Below are positions 16,005 through 24,310 of a DNA stretch of 64,000 nt, piece by piece; positions within the stretch are counted from its first letter, which is position 1; each line of letters starts with the position of its first letter. The stretch covers positions 296,737 through 360,736 of the forward strand of contig NZ_BAMW01000006.1 in assembly GCF_000963945.1 (NCBI RefSeq), written 5' to 3'. Under the pieces are notes generated by a model that saw nothing but the letters and a program-made list of their open reading frames with translations, searched no databases and was not told where the DNA came from. This DNA comes from Acetobacter indonesiensis (GTDB taxonomy: Bacteria; Pseudomonadota; Alphaproteobacteria; Acetobacterales; Acetobacteraceae). The translations under genes were made by a program, and so were the position numbers.

Positions 16005-16817
16005 TTACGGAATAACGCTGACCCGGTCGGAATGTGTGCGGCGCGGGGTGGCGGCATCTGTTATGACTTTCCCACTTCCATCGCGCTGAATGGCCAGGGT
16101 TCCCGTTACCTTATCGATAACAATATTCCCGCTGGACAGGCTGTGAAACATGCCGACATCGGTCTCACCCTTTAGAACGGCATCGCCCGTACTGGCAGAG
16201 GTGATTTCCAGTGCCAGTAGCTTGCCGCTTTCCCCGGTAAAAGTGGCCGAGCCACCCAGATAAAGGGCAATGGCTGGCGCAGTAATGGTCTTGATGGTGA
16301 CCGGGGCAGATACGGTAGAGCGGATACGGGCGCTGTCAGACAGCGTGGTGATGGTAATCGGCCCCGTGGAATCTGAAACCAACCCGAGTTCTGCCGCGCG
16401 GCCCATGGTAAAGGGGGCGGACCCTGCGCGGACGAAAACCGTTCCTTTCCGGTCATCCAGCGTAATGGCCGTGCTGCCTGAATTCTCGATTGTCAGCGGG
16501 AGGCTCGGTTGAGTGGTAATTGTCAGGTTTCCTGCATGGGGGCAGGTTTGCTGACTGATGACCACGACATGATCTTTATTGACGTCTGCCTTGATGCCCG
16601 CTGGCAGAGGCTGCGTGATCTGCACCGCGTCAGATAAACTGTCGGATGTCGTAATGTGCAGATGGTTCAGGCAGGGGGTGCTGACTGTTAGCGCCTTGCC
16701 GGCCAGAGTGGTTGCTCCCACCGCAGCATGGCTGGCCAGAGGGCCGGTTGCCAGCAGCATGGAGAAAAGAGCGGCAGACCGTGAGGCCTGACGATGGCGC
16801 AGGAAGAAGCGAAGCAT
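16005..16817 (-). CDS. Secreted protein of unknown function, repetitive beta-rich (GIN-like)
   Basis: A 270-residue protein with an N-terminal signal peptide (about 1-32, with cleavage after ...PLASHA) and a body of short alternating hydrophobic/Thr/Ser/Gly stretches such as GPITITTLSDSARIRSTV and SGNIVIDKVTGTLAIQRD. That pattern resembles the right-handed beta-solenoid of GIN/DUF2807-type exported proteins, but I do not see a diagnostic motif, so the family is a guess. Two cysteines (one near residue 49 and one in the QTCPHAG stretch) could form a disulfide. It lies between the HlyD adaptor (67 bases upstream) and the RND pump (181 bases downstream) on the same strand, which suggests a periplasmic or surface role linked to that transport cluster. 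Confidence 0.6.
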   Translation of the reverse strand: MLRFFLRHRQASRSAALFSMLLATGPLASHAAVGATTLAGKALTVSTPCLNHLHITTSDSLSDAVQITQPLPAGIKADVNKDHVVVISQQTCPHAGNLTITTQPSLPLTIENSGSTAITLDDRKGTVFVRAGSAPFTMGRAAELGLVSDSTGPITITTLSDSARIRSTVSAPVTIKTITAPAIALYLGGSATFTGESGKLLALEITSASTGDAVLKGETDVGMFHSLSSGNIVIDKVTGTLAIQRDGSGKVITDAATPRRTHSDRVSVIP

Positions 16818-16884
16818 GAATGACCCTCTGCCAGTCCTGAAAGAAATCGTCCAGTGACTTCCCTGAACGTCTATGGCTCAGGCG

Positions 16885-17847
16885 TCAGTCGCGTGTGCCG
16901 CTGCCGCCTGTGCCGCCTAATAGCGTATCATGCAGACGGTCAAACGTCTCGGTCAGGGTATCATGGGCTCGTTTGCCTTTGCTGCCCACAACAGTCACGG
17001 TTGTGGTCATACCTGCTGCAAGCTGTGTGCCGGGTGGGATGCTATCAATATGCACACGCACCGGGATACGTTGGGCCAGCCGAACCCACGTATAGACCGG
17101 ATCGACCGAGGGTAGACCCTGAGTGGCGGGGGTGGCGTTTGGTGTTGCGATACCGCGCGTGATGCTGACAACATGGCCCCACATGGGGGCGCGGTAGCCC
17201 ATCAGATCCATACGCACCCGGTCGCCAACATGGATGGCGCGGATTTTGGTTTCCTCAAAATAACCATCGACCCAGTAGGATGAGGAATCAATGACCCGGA
17301 TGTTCGGTGTGCCCGCCGTAGCAAAGTCACCCACCCGCATGATCAGGTTGGTGACATAGCCTGTAACAGTGCTGCGCACATGTGTTCGATCCAGATTGAT
17401 GCGCGCCTGTGAAAGAGCCGCCATAGCCTCACCATACTGGGCTTTGGCAATATCTGCCGTGGCTTGAAACACCTGCTTTTCTTCACGCGATGCGGCAACT
17501 TCTGTCAGTTTGTCGCGGCGGTTTTGCTGGGTGTCTTTCAGCACCATGTCGGCCTGCCGTTCATTCACGCGGGCTGTGGCGGTGGCTACCGCCACTTTGA
17601 AGTCAAACGGGTCAATATCGTACAGAATATCACCCGCGTGGACGAACTGGTTGTCCTTGACCCGCACATCAATAATCTGGCCTGAAACACGGGGGGCAAT
17701 ATCGGCCACCTGCACACGAACCTGCCCATTCCGGGTCCACGGTGCGGCGGTGTAGTAGTCCCACAAAACAAGGGCGACAATGGCGGCAATGGCAAGGATT
17801 GTCCCGGTCGTGACAAACTGCAGGGCGCGGCGGGCGCGTTCAAACAC
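16885..17847 (-). CDS. aaeA: HlyD-family membrane fusion protein, AaeA-like
   Basis: This 320-residue periplasmic adaptor is anchored by one N-terminal helix (about residues 14-32). It has the biotinyl-lipoyl-like start (GQVRVQVADIAPRVSGQIID), a helical hairpin rich in Ala, Gln and Arg (about 90-150), and the matching return (RSTVTGYVTNLIMRVGDF), the layout of EmrA/AaeA adaptors. GTG is the start at 17847, with AAAGGA 10 bases upstream. It follows the DUF1656 (AaeX-like) and FUSC (AaeB-like) genes by 15 bases, the same content as the E. coli aromatic-acid efflux operon aaeXAB, though here FUSC comes first. Export of aromatic acids is inferred by analogy only. Confidence 0.85.
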   Translation of the reverse strand: MFERARRALQFVTTGTILAIAAIVALVLWDYYTAAPWTRNGQVRVQVADIAPRVSGQIIDVRVKDNQFVHAGDILYDIDPFDFKVAVATATARVNERQADMVLKDTQQNRRDKLTEVAASREEKQVFQATADIAKAQYGEAMAALSQARINLDRTHVRSTVTGYVTNLIMRVGDFATAGTPNIRVIDSSSYWVDGYFEETKIRAIHVGDRVRMDLMGYRAPMWGHVVSITRGIATPNATPATQGLPSVDPVYTWVRLAQRIPVRVHIDSIPPGTQLAAGMTTTVTVVGSKGKRAHDTLTETFDRLHDTLLGGTGGSGTRD

Positions 17848-17862
17848 GGTCGGAAAATCCTT

Positions 17863-18069
17863 TCACAGAATCAGGGTATAAAGGCCGATCAGGCAGACAA
17901 GCAGCCCGAATTCAGCCAGAGGCACGTTCCAGATCACTCGTCTGGCCCCCACTTTTGCCAGAAGCGGGTTCAGCAAAAGCAGCGTGGCGACGGCTAACCC
18001 CGCATGGATGACAAAGGACGACACCAGAAGGCCGCCAATATCCAGAACAGGTCTTAAATCCAGTTCCAT
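17863..18069 (-). CDS. aaeX: DUF1656 small membrane protein, AaeX-like
   Basis: A 68-residue protein with two predicted membrane helices and the DUF1656 start MELDLRPVLDIGG. The ATG at 18069 overlaps the FUSC stop by one base (TGATG), and GGAAGG at 18083-18078 is well placed, so I prefer it to the in-frame ATG at 18084, which would overlap the FUSC gene more. DUF1656 proteins are usually found between FUSC and HlyD genes, as here. Function within the pump is unknown in the family. Confidence 0.88.
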   Translation of the reverse strand: MELDLRPVLDIGGLLVSSFVIHAGLAVATLLLLNPLLAKVGARRVIWNVPLAEFGLLVCLIGLYTLIL

Positions 18070-20153
18070 CAGAAAGCCTTCCACCGCTGGTCTGGCAGGG
18101 GCAGCAGATCATATAGATGCAGGGCAGAGCGATTATGCTCCAGCAATCGAATGGCCCCCACCATGGCAGACACGGCCCCCAGTGCGGTTGCCATCTGCCC
18201 GTGGGGCAGTGTGATGCTGTGGTCAAGCAACAGGCGGGCCTTGTGCTTCATGCGGTACAGGGCGGCATCCACATTGTAGATGATGGTGGAGCGATATGCG
18301 GCCTCGGCATCGGCGCGAATGGCTGGAATGGTTGCGGCCCGTTGCAGATGGCGGCGGGCGCGGGCCAGTTCCACATTCAGTTCATCAAGGCTTGAAAGCC
18401 GCATGAACACGCGGGCTTTGGCCTTGTTTGATGGCAGGTAGCTGTTCCATTCCAGAATACGGCACAGCCGATCATAATGACGGCTGATCAACGCCGAGCC
18501 AGCTTGTTCTCCATGGCCTTCAAACTGCAACCGCAGATCATGCCCGATGGTAATGGCAACACGGAAGCGCCGCCGGTTGGCGGAGGGCGGCAGCAGCAGC
18601 ACCAGTGAAATGAAAATGACAATGGCCGAAAATAGATACAGCACATTGCGATCTATAAAGGCTGAAGGTTCGTAATTCTGTTCGTTCGCGACGCCCAGAA
18701 TGACAAAGAAGAAAACGCCAGCGTTAAAGCCTACCGTGGCTGTCTTCGGGTTCATTAACATCAGGCAACTGGCAAAAATAACGGGAATAATCGCCATGGC
18801 CAGAAATGGCATGTCCGCCCCATGAGGCAACACGCCAAAGTTGAGAACAGCAGCAACAACAACCGCAAGCGGGGTGCCAATCAAAGCACCCATACCGTAG
18901 CCACGGGCATTATAGGTGGTGGCTGCCAGTGTCAGGATAATGGCGACCTGAGACAACGCTGTGTAAGTGGATGGAATATTTGAAATAATGCACAGGCCAG
19001 CGGCAACCGTAAACCCTACCAGCGTACGCAGCCCCGCCAGCAGCCCGGCAATAACATCCTGATGCTGGTCAATTTTCAGGTCAGGCGCGGTGGTGCGGGC
19101 TTTCTTGCCGTTTTCAAACGCATCAATCCCGTCTTTGGCCCAACGGGCGTCTGACAACAGGGCCATGGACCGTTCGATCAGCCACGCTTCATCAAGCGTT
19201 GGGCCGCGTGACAGTTCTTCCGTATGGGCTTCACGCGCCAGATCTTCCAGATCCTGCACGGCCTGACGGGCTGAATCGATTGGCGCACCGTCACCAAACG
19301 CCGTGCGGATATGGTTTAGCACCGGGCCTGAAATTTCGCCTTGTCGCAGCACGGCGGCAATGGCGCGGCTGCAACTGAGCATTTCAAGCAATGCGACCAT
19401 GGCAGACCGTGCGCCAGCCAGCCGAATATGCGCATCAGGCAGTTCGGTCTTGGCGTAAGAAACCTGAGACGTCAGAGAAATAATTTCTCCGGCCAGACCA
19501 GCGCAGGCCATTTCATCGGGGATGCCGTGCCCGGCAATGGCTTCACGCGCAATCCGGCGCACCATGTTGGCCGTACGGTTCAGATTGGCGGCCAGTTTTT
19601 CCCAGGCAGTGGGGGATCCAAAAATATCATTAATGGCGGCAGTCGCCGCAATGCCCACAATAATGGCCGATACACGGTTGATTGTTACGTCAAAGGCGCT
19701 GGCGGGGCTGTCAATGCAACTGATGCCCACAATGGCGACCGTGTAGCCTGACAGCATGGCGGCATAGGCGCGGAAGTCTTTTTCCAGGGTGCCGATAATG
19801 GTGCACAGCGTCAGCCATAAAGCCACGCCCCCAAGAAACACACCGCGTTCCTGGTTAAAGCAGGCCGTCAGAAAAAGAGCGACGAAGGCCCCAATAAACG
19901 TGCCAGCCAAACGATAGACTGCTTTTGAAATCACCTGCCCTCGTAGCGGCTGGGCAAGGATCATGACGGTTACGGCGGCTGATCCGGGGGAGGATAACTG
20001 AAGCCAGAAGGCCGTCGCCAGCGCCAGCACGACAGAAAGCCATGTGCGCAGGCAGAACAGAAACCAGCCGGGCGGAAAAACGCCGCGTGGCAGCGGCAGA
20101 CGCACGCCCTTCCAGAATCCTACAGTTGAGGCCGCCGGGTGTTGCACAGTCAT
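18069..20153 (-). CDS. aaeB: FUSC-family inner-membrane transporter, AaeB-like
   Basis: The 694-residue protein has two FUSC membrane bundles, about residues 30-170 and 370-525, each followed by a soluble segment; this matches AaeB/YccS-type exporters. FUSC proteins work with HlyD adaptors, and one is encoded two genes on. Because the purine-rich AAGAAAGG abuts ATG 20153, initiation at GTG 20147 is an alternative that would give a better spacing. The gene heads the co-directional set FUSC, DUF1656, HlyD, secreted protein, RND. No LysR-type regulator (AaeR) lies beside it. Export of aromatic or other organic acids is a reasonable but unproven role, and could matter for an acid-exposed organism. 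Confidence 0.9.
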   Translation of the reverse strand: MTVQHPAASTVGFWKGVRLPLPRGVFPPGWFLFCLRTWLSVVLALATAFWLQLSSPGSAAVTVMILAQPLRGQVISKAVYRLAGTFIGAFVALFLTACFNQERGVFLGGVALWLTLCTIIGTLEKDFRAYAAMLSGYTVAIVGISCIDSPASAFDVTINRVSAIIVGIAATAAINDIFGSPTAWEKLAANLNRTANMVRRIAREAIAGHGIPDEMACAGLAGEIISLTSQVSYAKTELPDAHIRLAGARSAMVALLEMLSCSRAIAAVLRQGEISGPVLNHIRTAFGDGAPIDSARQAVQDLEDLAREAHTEELSRGPTLDEAWLIERSMALLSDARWAKDGIDAFENGKKARTTAPDLKIDQHQDVIAGLLAGLRTLVGFTVAAGLCIISNIPSTYTALSQVAIILTLAATTYNARGYGMGALIGTPLAVVVAAVLNFGVLPHGADMPFLAMAIIPVIFASCLMLMNPKTATVGFNAGVFFFVILGVANEQNYEPSAFIDRNVLYLFSAIVIFISLVLLLPPSANRRRFRVAITIGHDLRLQFEGHGEQAGSALISRHYDRLCRILEWNSYLPSNKAKARVFMRLSSLDELNVELARARRHLQRAATIPAIRADAEAAYRSTIIYNVDAALYRMKHKARLLLDHSITLPHGQMATALGAVSAMVGAIRLLEHNRSALHLYDLLPLPDQRWKAF

Positions 20154-20477
20154 CCTTTCTTCACCCGTAAACCCTTACTGAAACACGTCATGCAGACTGT
20201 CGGAAAAGCCGAATCAGACTCCGCTCCAACGCGGATGCCGGACCAGAGCAGTCTATTAAAATAAAATATAAAGTCTTGTGTGATGTATCTGACGCTGGTC
20301 CGGGTTGCATTAAATGCGCAGGAACCAAAAAATATGAACGGCTGATCCGCAAAAAACCATGGCCCTGTGGGCGTTACCGCCTGATGTTCCCGGCTAGGAA
20401 AAGGAACACCCGGCATGGCGTTCTTCTTTGGAATGTGATGTTTCAGAAGAACGAAACGTGATTGGCGGGGTCAGTTC
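20154..20477. other. Divergent intergenic region with a long-spaced inverted repeat
   Basis: This 324-base stretch between the FUSC gene and the SbcD-like gene has no credible ORF. It contains CCGGACCAG (20238-20246) and CTGGTCCGG (20295-20303), a perfect 9-bp inverted repeat around an AT-rich spacer of 48 bases that includes TATAAAG. It could be a hairpin or looped operator for the divergent promoters. No other recognisable signal was seen. Confidence 0.4.
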
Positions 20478-21626
20478 ATGAAAATTCTTCACACATCTGA
20501 CTGGCAGATAGGCCGAATATTCCGTTTCGCGGATGATGATACACTGGGCGCATTGCAGGCCGAGCGTCTGGAAGTGATTCGGCGTCTGGGCCTTTTGGCA
20601 CGGCAGGAAAACGTGACGCATGTTCTGGTCGCGGGCGATGTGTACGAACATGAAACCCCAACCGAACGCACCCTGCACCAGCCCATGGAACGCATGCGCC
20701 AGTTTCCCGATGTGCGGTGGCATCTTATTCCCGGCAATCATGATGCAGATACGCCAGATGGGGTCTGGGCGCGGCTGCTTCGTGAAGGGGCTGTGCCAGA
20801 AAACGTGACGGTGCATCGTCAGCCCGGCCCGGTGGTGCTGGATGAAAGCGAAAACGCGTGGCTTCTTCCGGCCGTGCTGCAACGCCGGCACGTCCTGGCG
20901 GATCTGACAGCTTATATGGATGATGCACCAACCCCGCCTGATGCGTTGCGTATCGGGCTGGCGCATGGGTCTGTCACGGGCTTTGGCAATGGTGAGGAAG
21001 CAGAACACAACCCTGTGGCGATTGATCGGGCCAAAAAGGCAGGGCTGACTTATCTGGCTTTGGGTGACTGGCACGGATTTTGCCAGATTGATGCCCGCAC
21101 CGCGTATTCGGGCACACCGGAGACTGATCGTTTTACAACGGGTGGTGGGGGCGGTGGTGAGGCCTTGATTGTCACTCTGTCCGGCCCCCGCGCGGAACCC
21201 CAGATTACCAGACACCGAACCGGCAAATATGTGTGGAAAAAGTTGGATGATGTCACCCTGACCAAAGCGGATGACATACATGCTCTGGAAGCAAGGGTAC
21301 GCGGCATCGCACCGGATAACCCCGGATCAGTGCTGGTGTGGCTGGCAGTAAGCGGGCTGTTAAGTGTGGATGATCTGGCTTTGTATGAAAGTGCGATTGT
21401 TCGGCGCTTGAGCGGGGCAGTGGCTTGCCTGCGATTGTCAGGCGCGCCGCATCTTTCGGCCGGACTGGATGATCTGGAGCGTTTTGGTACCGGCGGCGCT
21501 GTCAGGTTGGCAGCGGAGGGACTTTTGGCCCGTGCTCAGGCCGGTGGTGAGGAAGGAGCGATAGCGGCAGATGCCCTGCAACGGCTCTTCCTATTCTGGA
21601 ATGAAGTGGGAGGGCAGGCAGCGTGA
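20478..21626 (+). CDS. SbcD/Mre11-like metallophosphoesterase (DNA repair exonuclease family)
   Basis: The 382-residue protein has the calcineurin-like phosphoesterase motifs in order: HTSDWQIG (5-12), GDVYE (53-57), GNHD (86-89), a conserved H163 in LAHGS, and GDWHG (196-200). In motif I the usual histidine after the aspartate (DxH) is Q10. The C-terminal half is a capping domain with little conservation. It overlaps the next gene by 4 bases (GTGA), and that gene encodes an SbcC/Rad50-like ATPase, so the two probably form a nuclease complex acting on DNA ends or hairpins. ATG 20478 is the only good start. It is smaller than canonical SbcD, closer to the YhaO-type. Confidence 0.88.
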   Translation: MKILHTSDWQIGRIFRFADDDTLGALQAERLEVIRRLGLLARQENVTHVLVAGDVYEHETPTERTLHQPMERMRQFPDVRWHLIPGNHDADTPDGVWARLLREGAVPENVTVHRQPGPVVLDESENAWLLPAVLQRRHVLADLTAYMDDAPTPPDALRIGLAHGSVTGFGNGEEAEHNPVAIDRAKKAGLTYLALGDWHGFCQIDARTAYSGTPETDRFTTGGGGGGEALIVTLSGPRAEPQITRHRTGKYVWKKLDDVTLTKADDIHALEARVRGIAPDNPGSVLVWLAVSGLLSVDDLALYESAIVRRLSGAVACLRLSGAPHLSAGLDDLERFGTGGAVRLAAEGLLARAQAGGEEGAIAADALQRLFLFWNEVGGQAA

Positions 21627-24310
21627 TTCTGACAGAGTTACAGATTGAAGGATTCCGCCGCTTTTCATCGCCCGTGCGGCTGGAGGGGCTGGGTGCTGGG
21701 CTGAATGTGCTTGCGGCCCCCAATGAAGCCGGAAAATCGACCCTTCTGGCAGCGTTACGGGCAGCCTTGACGCTTCGGCATACGTCTAAAACCAGTGTTA
21801 TCAAAGGCTTTGCCCCGTATGGCGGCGGTGCCCCGCATGTGGGGGTAAAGTTCTTATGGAAGGGAACAGCTTGCGCGCTTGAAAAACGTTTTCTGACCAA
21901 ATCACGGGCGCGATTTAGCATCGGTTCAGAAATATTTGAGGGCGATCAGGCAGAAGAAAAGTTGCGTGACCTGCTGGGGTTGACCGAGGCAGGGAAAGCG
22001 GAAGCCGCCGGGTTATGGAATGCGTTGCTGGTGGGGCAGGGGGAAAGTTTTTTTCAGCCTCAACTGACTGATGCCGGGCATGCCAGTCTGCGTGATTGCC
22101 TGGAACAAGGCGTAGAGGACGCGACCGGGGGCGCTGCGGCCAGCGCGGTTCTGGCCCGTGTGAAGGATCGCTTAGGGCTGTTTCAGACGGCATCTACCAA
22201 CAAGCCTACCGGCCGCTACAAACAGGTGTTGGAGCAGGAACAGCAGGCGCGTGAGGGGCTGGCCAGACTGGAAGCCCGAAAAGCGGCGTTGGAAGATGAT
22301 CTGATTGCCCTTGACCATGCACGGCGCACGCTGCGGGAGCAGGAAAACCCGGAGCGCCGGGCACAGGATGAAGCCGCGCTAAAAGAACTACGCATCGTGC
22401 GTGACCGGGTGTTGCTGCTGGATGCGGAAGAACAAAAAGCCCGTTCGGTTTTGGCTGCCGCCGCTGCTGCCCATGATGCTGCCCGGTTGGAGCAGGAGAA
22501 ACGGCAGGAGAACGCGCTTCGGCAACAGCAGCTTGAGCGCGAGTGCTCTGCGGCAAAGCAGACTCTTGATGCGGTGGCGAACCAGTTAGTCAAAGCGCGG
22601 CAGAAGTTCGAAGCTTGCCGTCAGCAGCGCGAGCAGGCGGAACGCACGCATCAGACCTGCCGACAGCAACGGATAGCGGCTTCGCGCTTTGCCGCGCTGG
22701 CGCACCTTCAGCGTGTGGTGGAGCAGGAAAAGGCTATTGTGCGCCGTGCCGAAGCTGCTTTTACTCGACTGGAGCAGGAGGAAGCTGTTCTGGCGGCATT
22801 GCGCATAGATGAAGCGGCTATCCAGCGTATCCGCAAAGCCGCGCAAGCGTATGATCAAGCCGTAACCGTTCAGGCCGCCAATGCTCCAACGCTTGTCGTA
22901 TCACTGGAGCCTGATGCAGCCCAGCGCGTTAGCCTGAACGGACAGCCATGCGCTGATGGCGAAACACGCCTGACGTCCCTGACAACATTGCGCATTGAAG
23001 GGATAGGGCAGTTTCAGATTATTCCCGCCCGGCTGGAGCAGGAGGCCGCAGAGGCTCAACGTGTTATGGTGCGGACCCGGTTAGACAAACTGCTGGAACA
23101 GGTAGGCTGCCCAAGCGTGGCAGATGCCGAATTGGGGTATGAAGCGCATCGGCAGGCTGTTGTTCGCGTGGCGGAAGCGCGGGCGGCCTATGGTGCATCG
23201 CTACCAGAAAACACGGCTTTGACGCCTGAAAAAGCGCGACAGGCATTAGGGCTGTTACGGCAGCAGGTGGCTCAAAAAGAAGCAGATCTGGCTGTGGCGC
23301 AAAAGGAGAGCAGCGCGCAGCAGGCGGAAGCGCTGTCTCTGACACCAGAACAGGCGGCGGCGGCCGAGGAAGCGGCGGCGCAGGCCGCAGAAACAGCGCG
23401 ACAGGCAGAACGGGCAGAGCAGGCCGCGTGTGCGATGGTCACAACCCAAAAGGAGAAAGCAGAAGCAGCGTTGCATAATCTTGTGCAAATGGTGCAGCAG
23501 CTTCAGCGCGAGGATGCCGTAAGGGTTGCCCGCGAAACAGCAGAAGCCTTGGCGGAGCGTGCCCTTCAGGCCCAGAAAGACCAGAAAGCAGCGCAGGACA
23601 AAGTGGAGCAACTGGCACAGGCCCGGCAGGACGACCAGCCGTTGGCGGTGGTGGAAACAGGCATCAAGCGGCTGGAGCAAGTGCTGGATACCACCCGCAC
23701 GGCCATAACCCGGTTGCGTGAAGATATTCGGGGGCGGGAAACCCGCGTGCGTCTGGCAGAAGGTGAGGGCGTGGACGAACAGATAGCCGAAGCCCGCCGT
23801 ACGGCAGAACGTCTGCGTCTGGAATGTGAAAGCTGCGAGCGGGAGCGTGCGGCGCTGGCGCTATTGCAGCAGACACTTGCCGATGCTGAACGTACACAGA
23901 CTGAACGCTATCTGGCCCCGCTGATGCGCACCGTGCAGCCTGCTTTTGCGGCGGTTTTTCCATCAGCCACCATCGGGCTGGATGCTGGATTCAGCGTACA
24001 AAGCCTGACCCGCAGACAGACGGAGGACTTCAGCACCTTGTCTGATGGCACGCGAGAGCAGATTTCAGTTCTGGTGCGGCTTGGCTTTGCTGAACTGCTC
24101 TACACCCGGCAGGGAAGCAGCATTCTGGTGTTGGATGATGCTTTGAGTTTCTCTGATTCCCTGCGTCTGGAACGCATGGTGGATGTGCTGGCGGAAGCCG
24201 CCACCCGTTTTCAGATACTGGTGCTGACGTGCCGAACGGAAACAGCCGTCAAACTGGGGGGCAGGGCCTTAACCCTGACCCCCATGCCGGAGTTTACAGA
24301 ACTACGTTGA
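21623..24310 (+). CDS. SbcC/Rad50/YhaN-like AAA ATPase
   Basis: This 895-residue ATPase starts with GTG 21623, overlapping the stop of its partner. Walker A is APNEAGKST (32-40), an ABC-type signature LSDGTREQ lies near 805-812 and Walker B ILVLDDALSFSD near 834-845, the split-head layout of SMC/Rad50 proteins. Long Gln/Glu/Ala/Arg-rich coiled coils run about 205-400 and 480-760. No CxxC zinc hook is seen at the mid-point; instead a short beta-rich, non-coiled segment (about 420-475) occupies it. A CxxC does occur at 735-738, but that is next to the C-terminal ATPase lobe. It is read with the SbcD-like nuclease. Its 3' end overlaps the convergent porin gene by 17 bases. Confidence 0.88.
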   Translation: MILTELQIEGFRRFSSPVRLEGLGAGLNVLAAPNEAGKSTLLAALRAALTLRHTSKTSVIKGFAPYGGGAPHVGVKFLWKGTACALEKRFLTKSRARFSIGSEIFEGDQAEEKLRDLLGLTEAGKAEAAGLWNALLVGQGESFFQPQLTDAGHASLRDCLEQGVEDATGGAAASAVLARVKDRLGLFQTASTNKPTGRYKQVLEQEQQAREGLARLEARKAALEDDLIALDHARRTLREQENPERRAQDEAALKELRIVRDRVLLLDAEEQKARSVLAAAAAAHDAARLEQEKRQENALRQQQLERECSAAKQTLDAVANQLVKARQKFEACRQQREQAERTHQTCRQQRIAASRFAALAHLQRVVEQEKAIVRRAEAAFTRLEQEEAVLAALRIDEAAIQRIRKAAQAYDQAVTVQAANAPTLVVSLEPDAAQRVSLNGQPCADGETRLTSLTTLRIEGIGQFQIIPARLEQEAAEAQRVMVRTRLDKLLEQVGCPSVADAELGYEAHRQAVVRVAEARAAYGASLPENTALTPEKARQALGLLRQQVAQKEADLAVAQKESSAQQAEALSLTPEQAAAAEEAAAQAAETARQAERAEQAACAMVTTQKEKAEAALHNLVQMVQQLQREDAVRVARETAEALAERALQAQKDQKAAQDKVEQLAQARQDDQPLAVVETGIKRLEQVLDTTRTAITRLREDIRGRETRVRLAEGEGVDEQIAEARRTAERLRLECESCERERAALALLQQTLADAERTQTERYLAPLMRTVQPAFAAVFPSATIGLDAGFSVQSLTRRQTEDFSTLSDGTREQISVLVRLGFAELLYTRQGSSILVLDDALSFSDSLRLERMVDVLAEAATRFQILVLTCRTETAVKLGGRALTLTPMPEFTELR

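Noticed and set aside
20394..21281. 295-codon minus-strand ORF over the SbcD-like gene
   Set aside because: It is antisense to a protein with all the phosphoesterase motifs.
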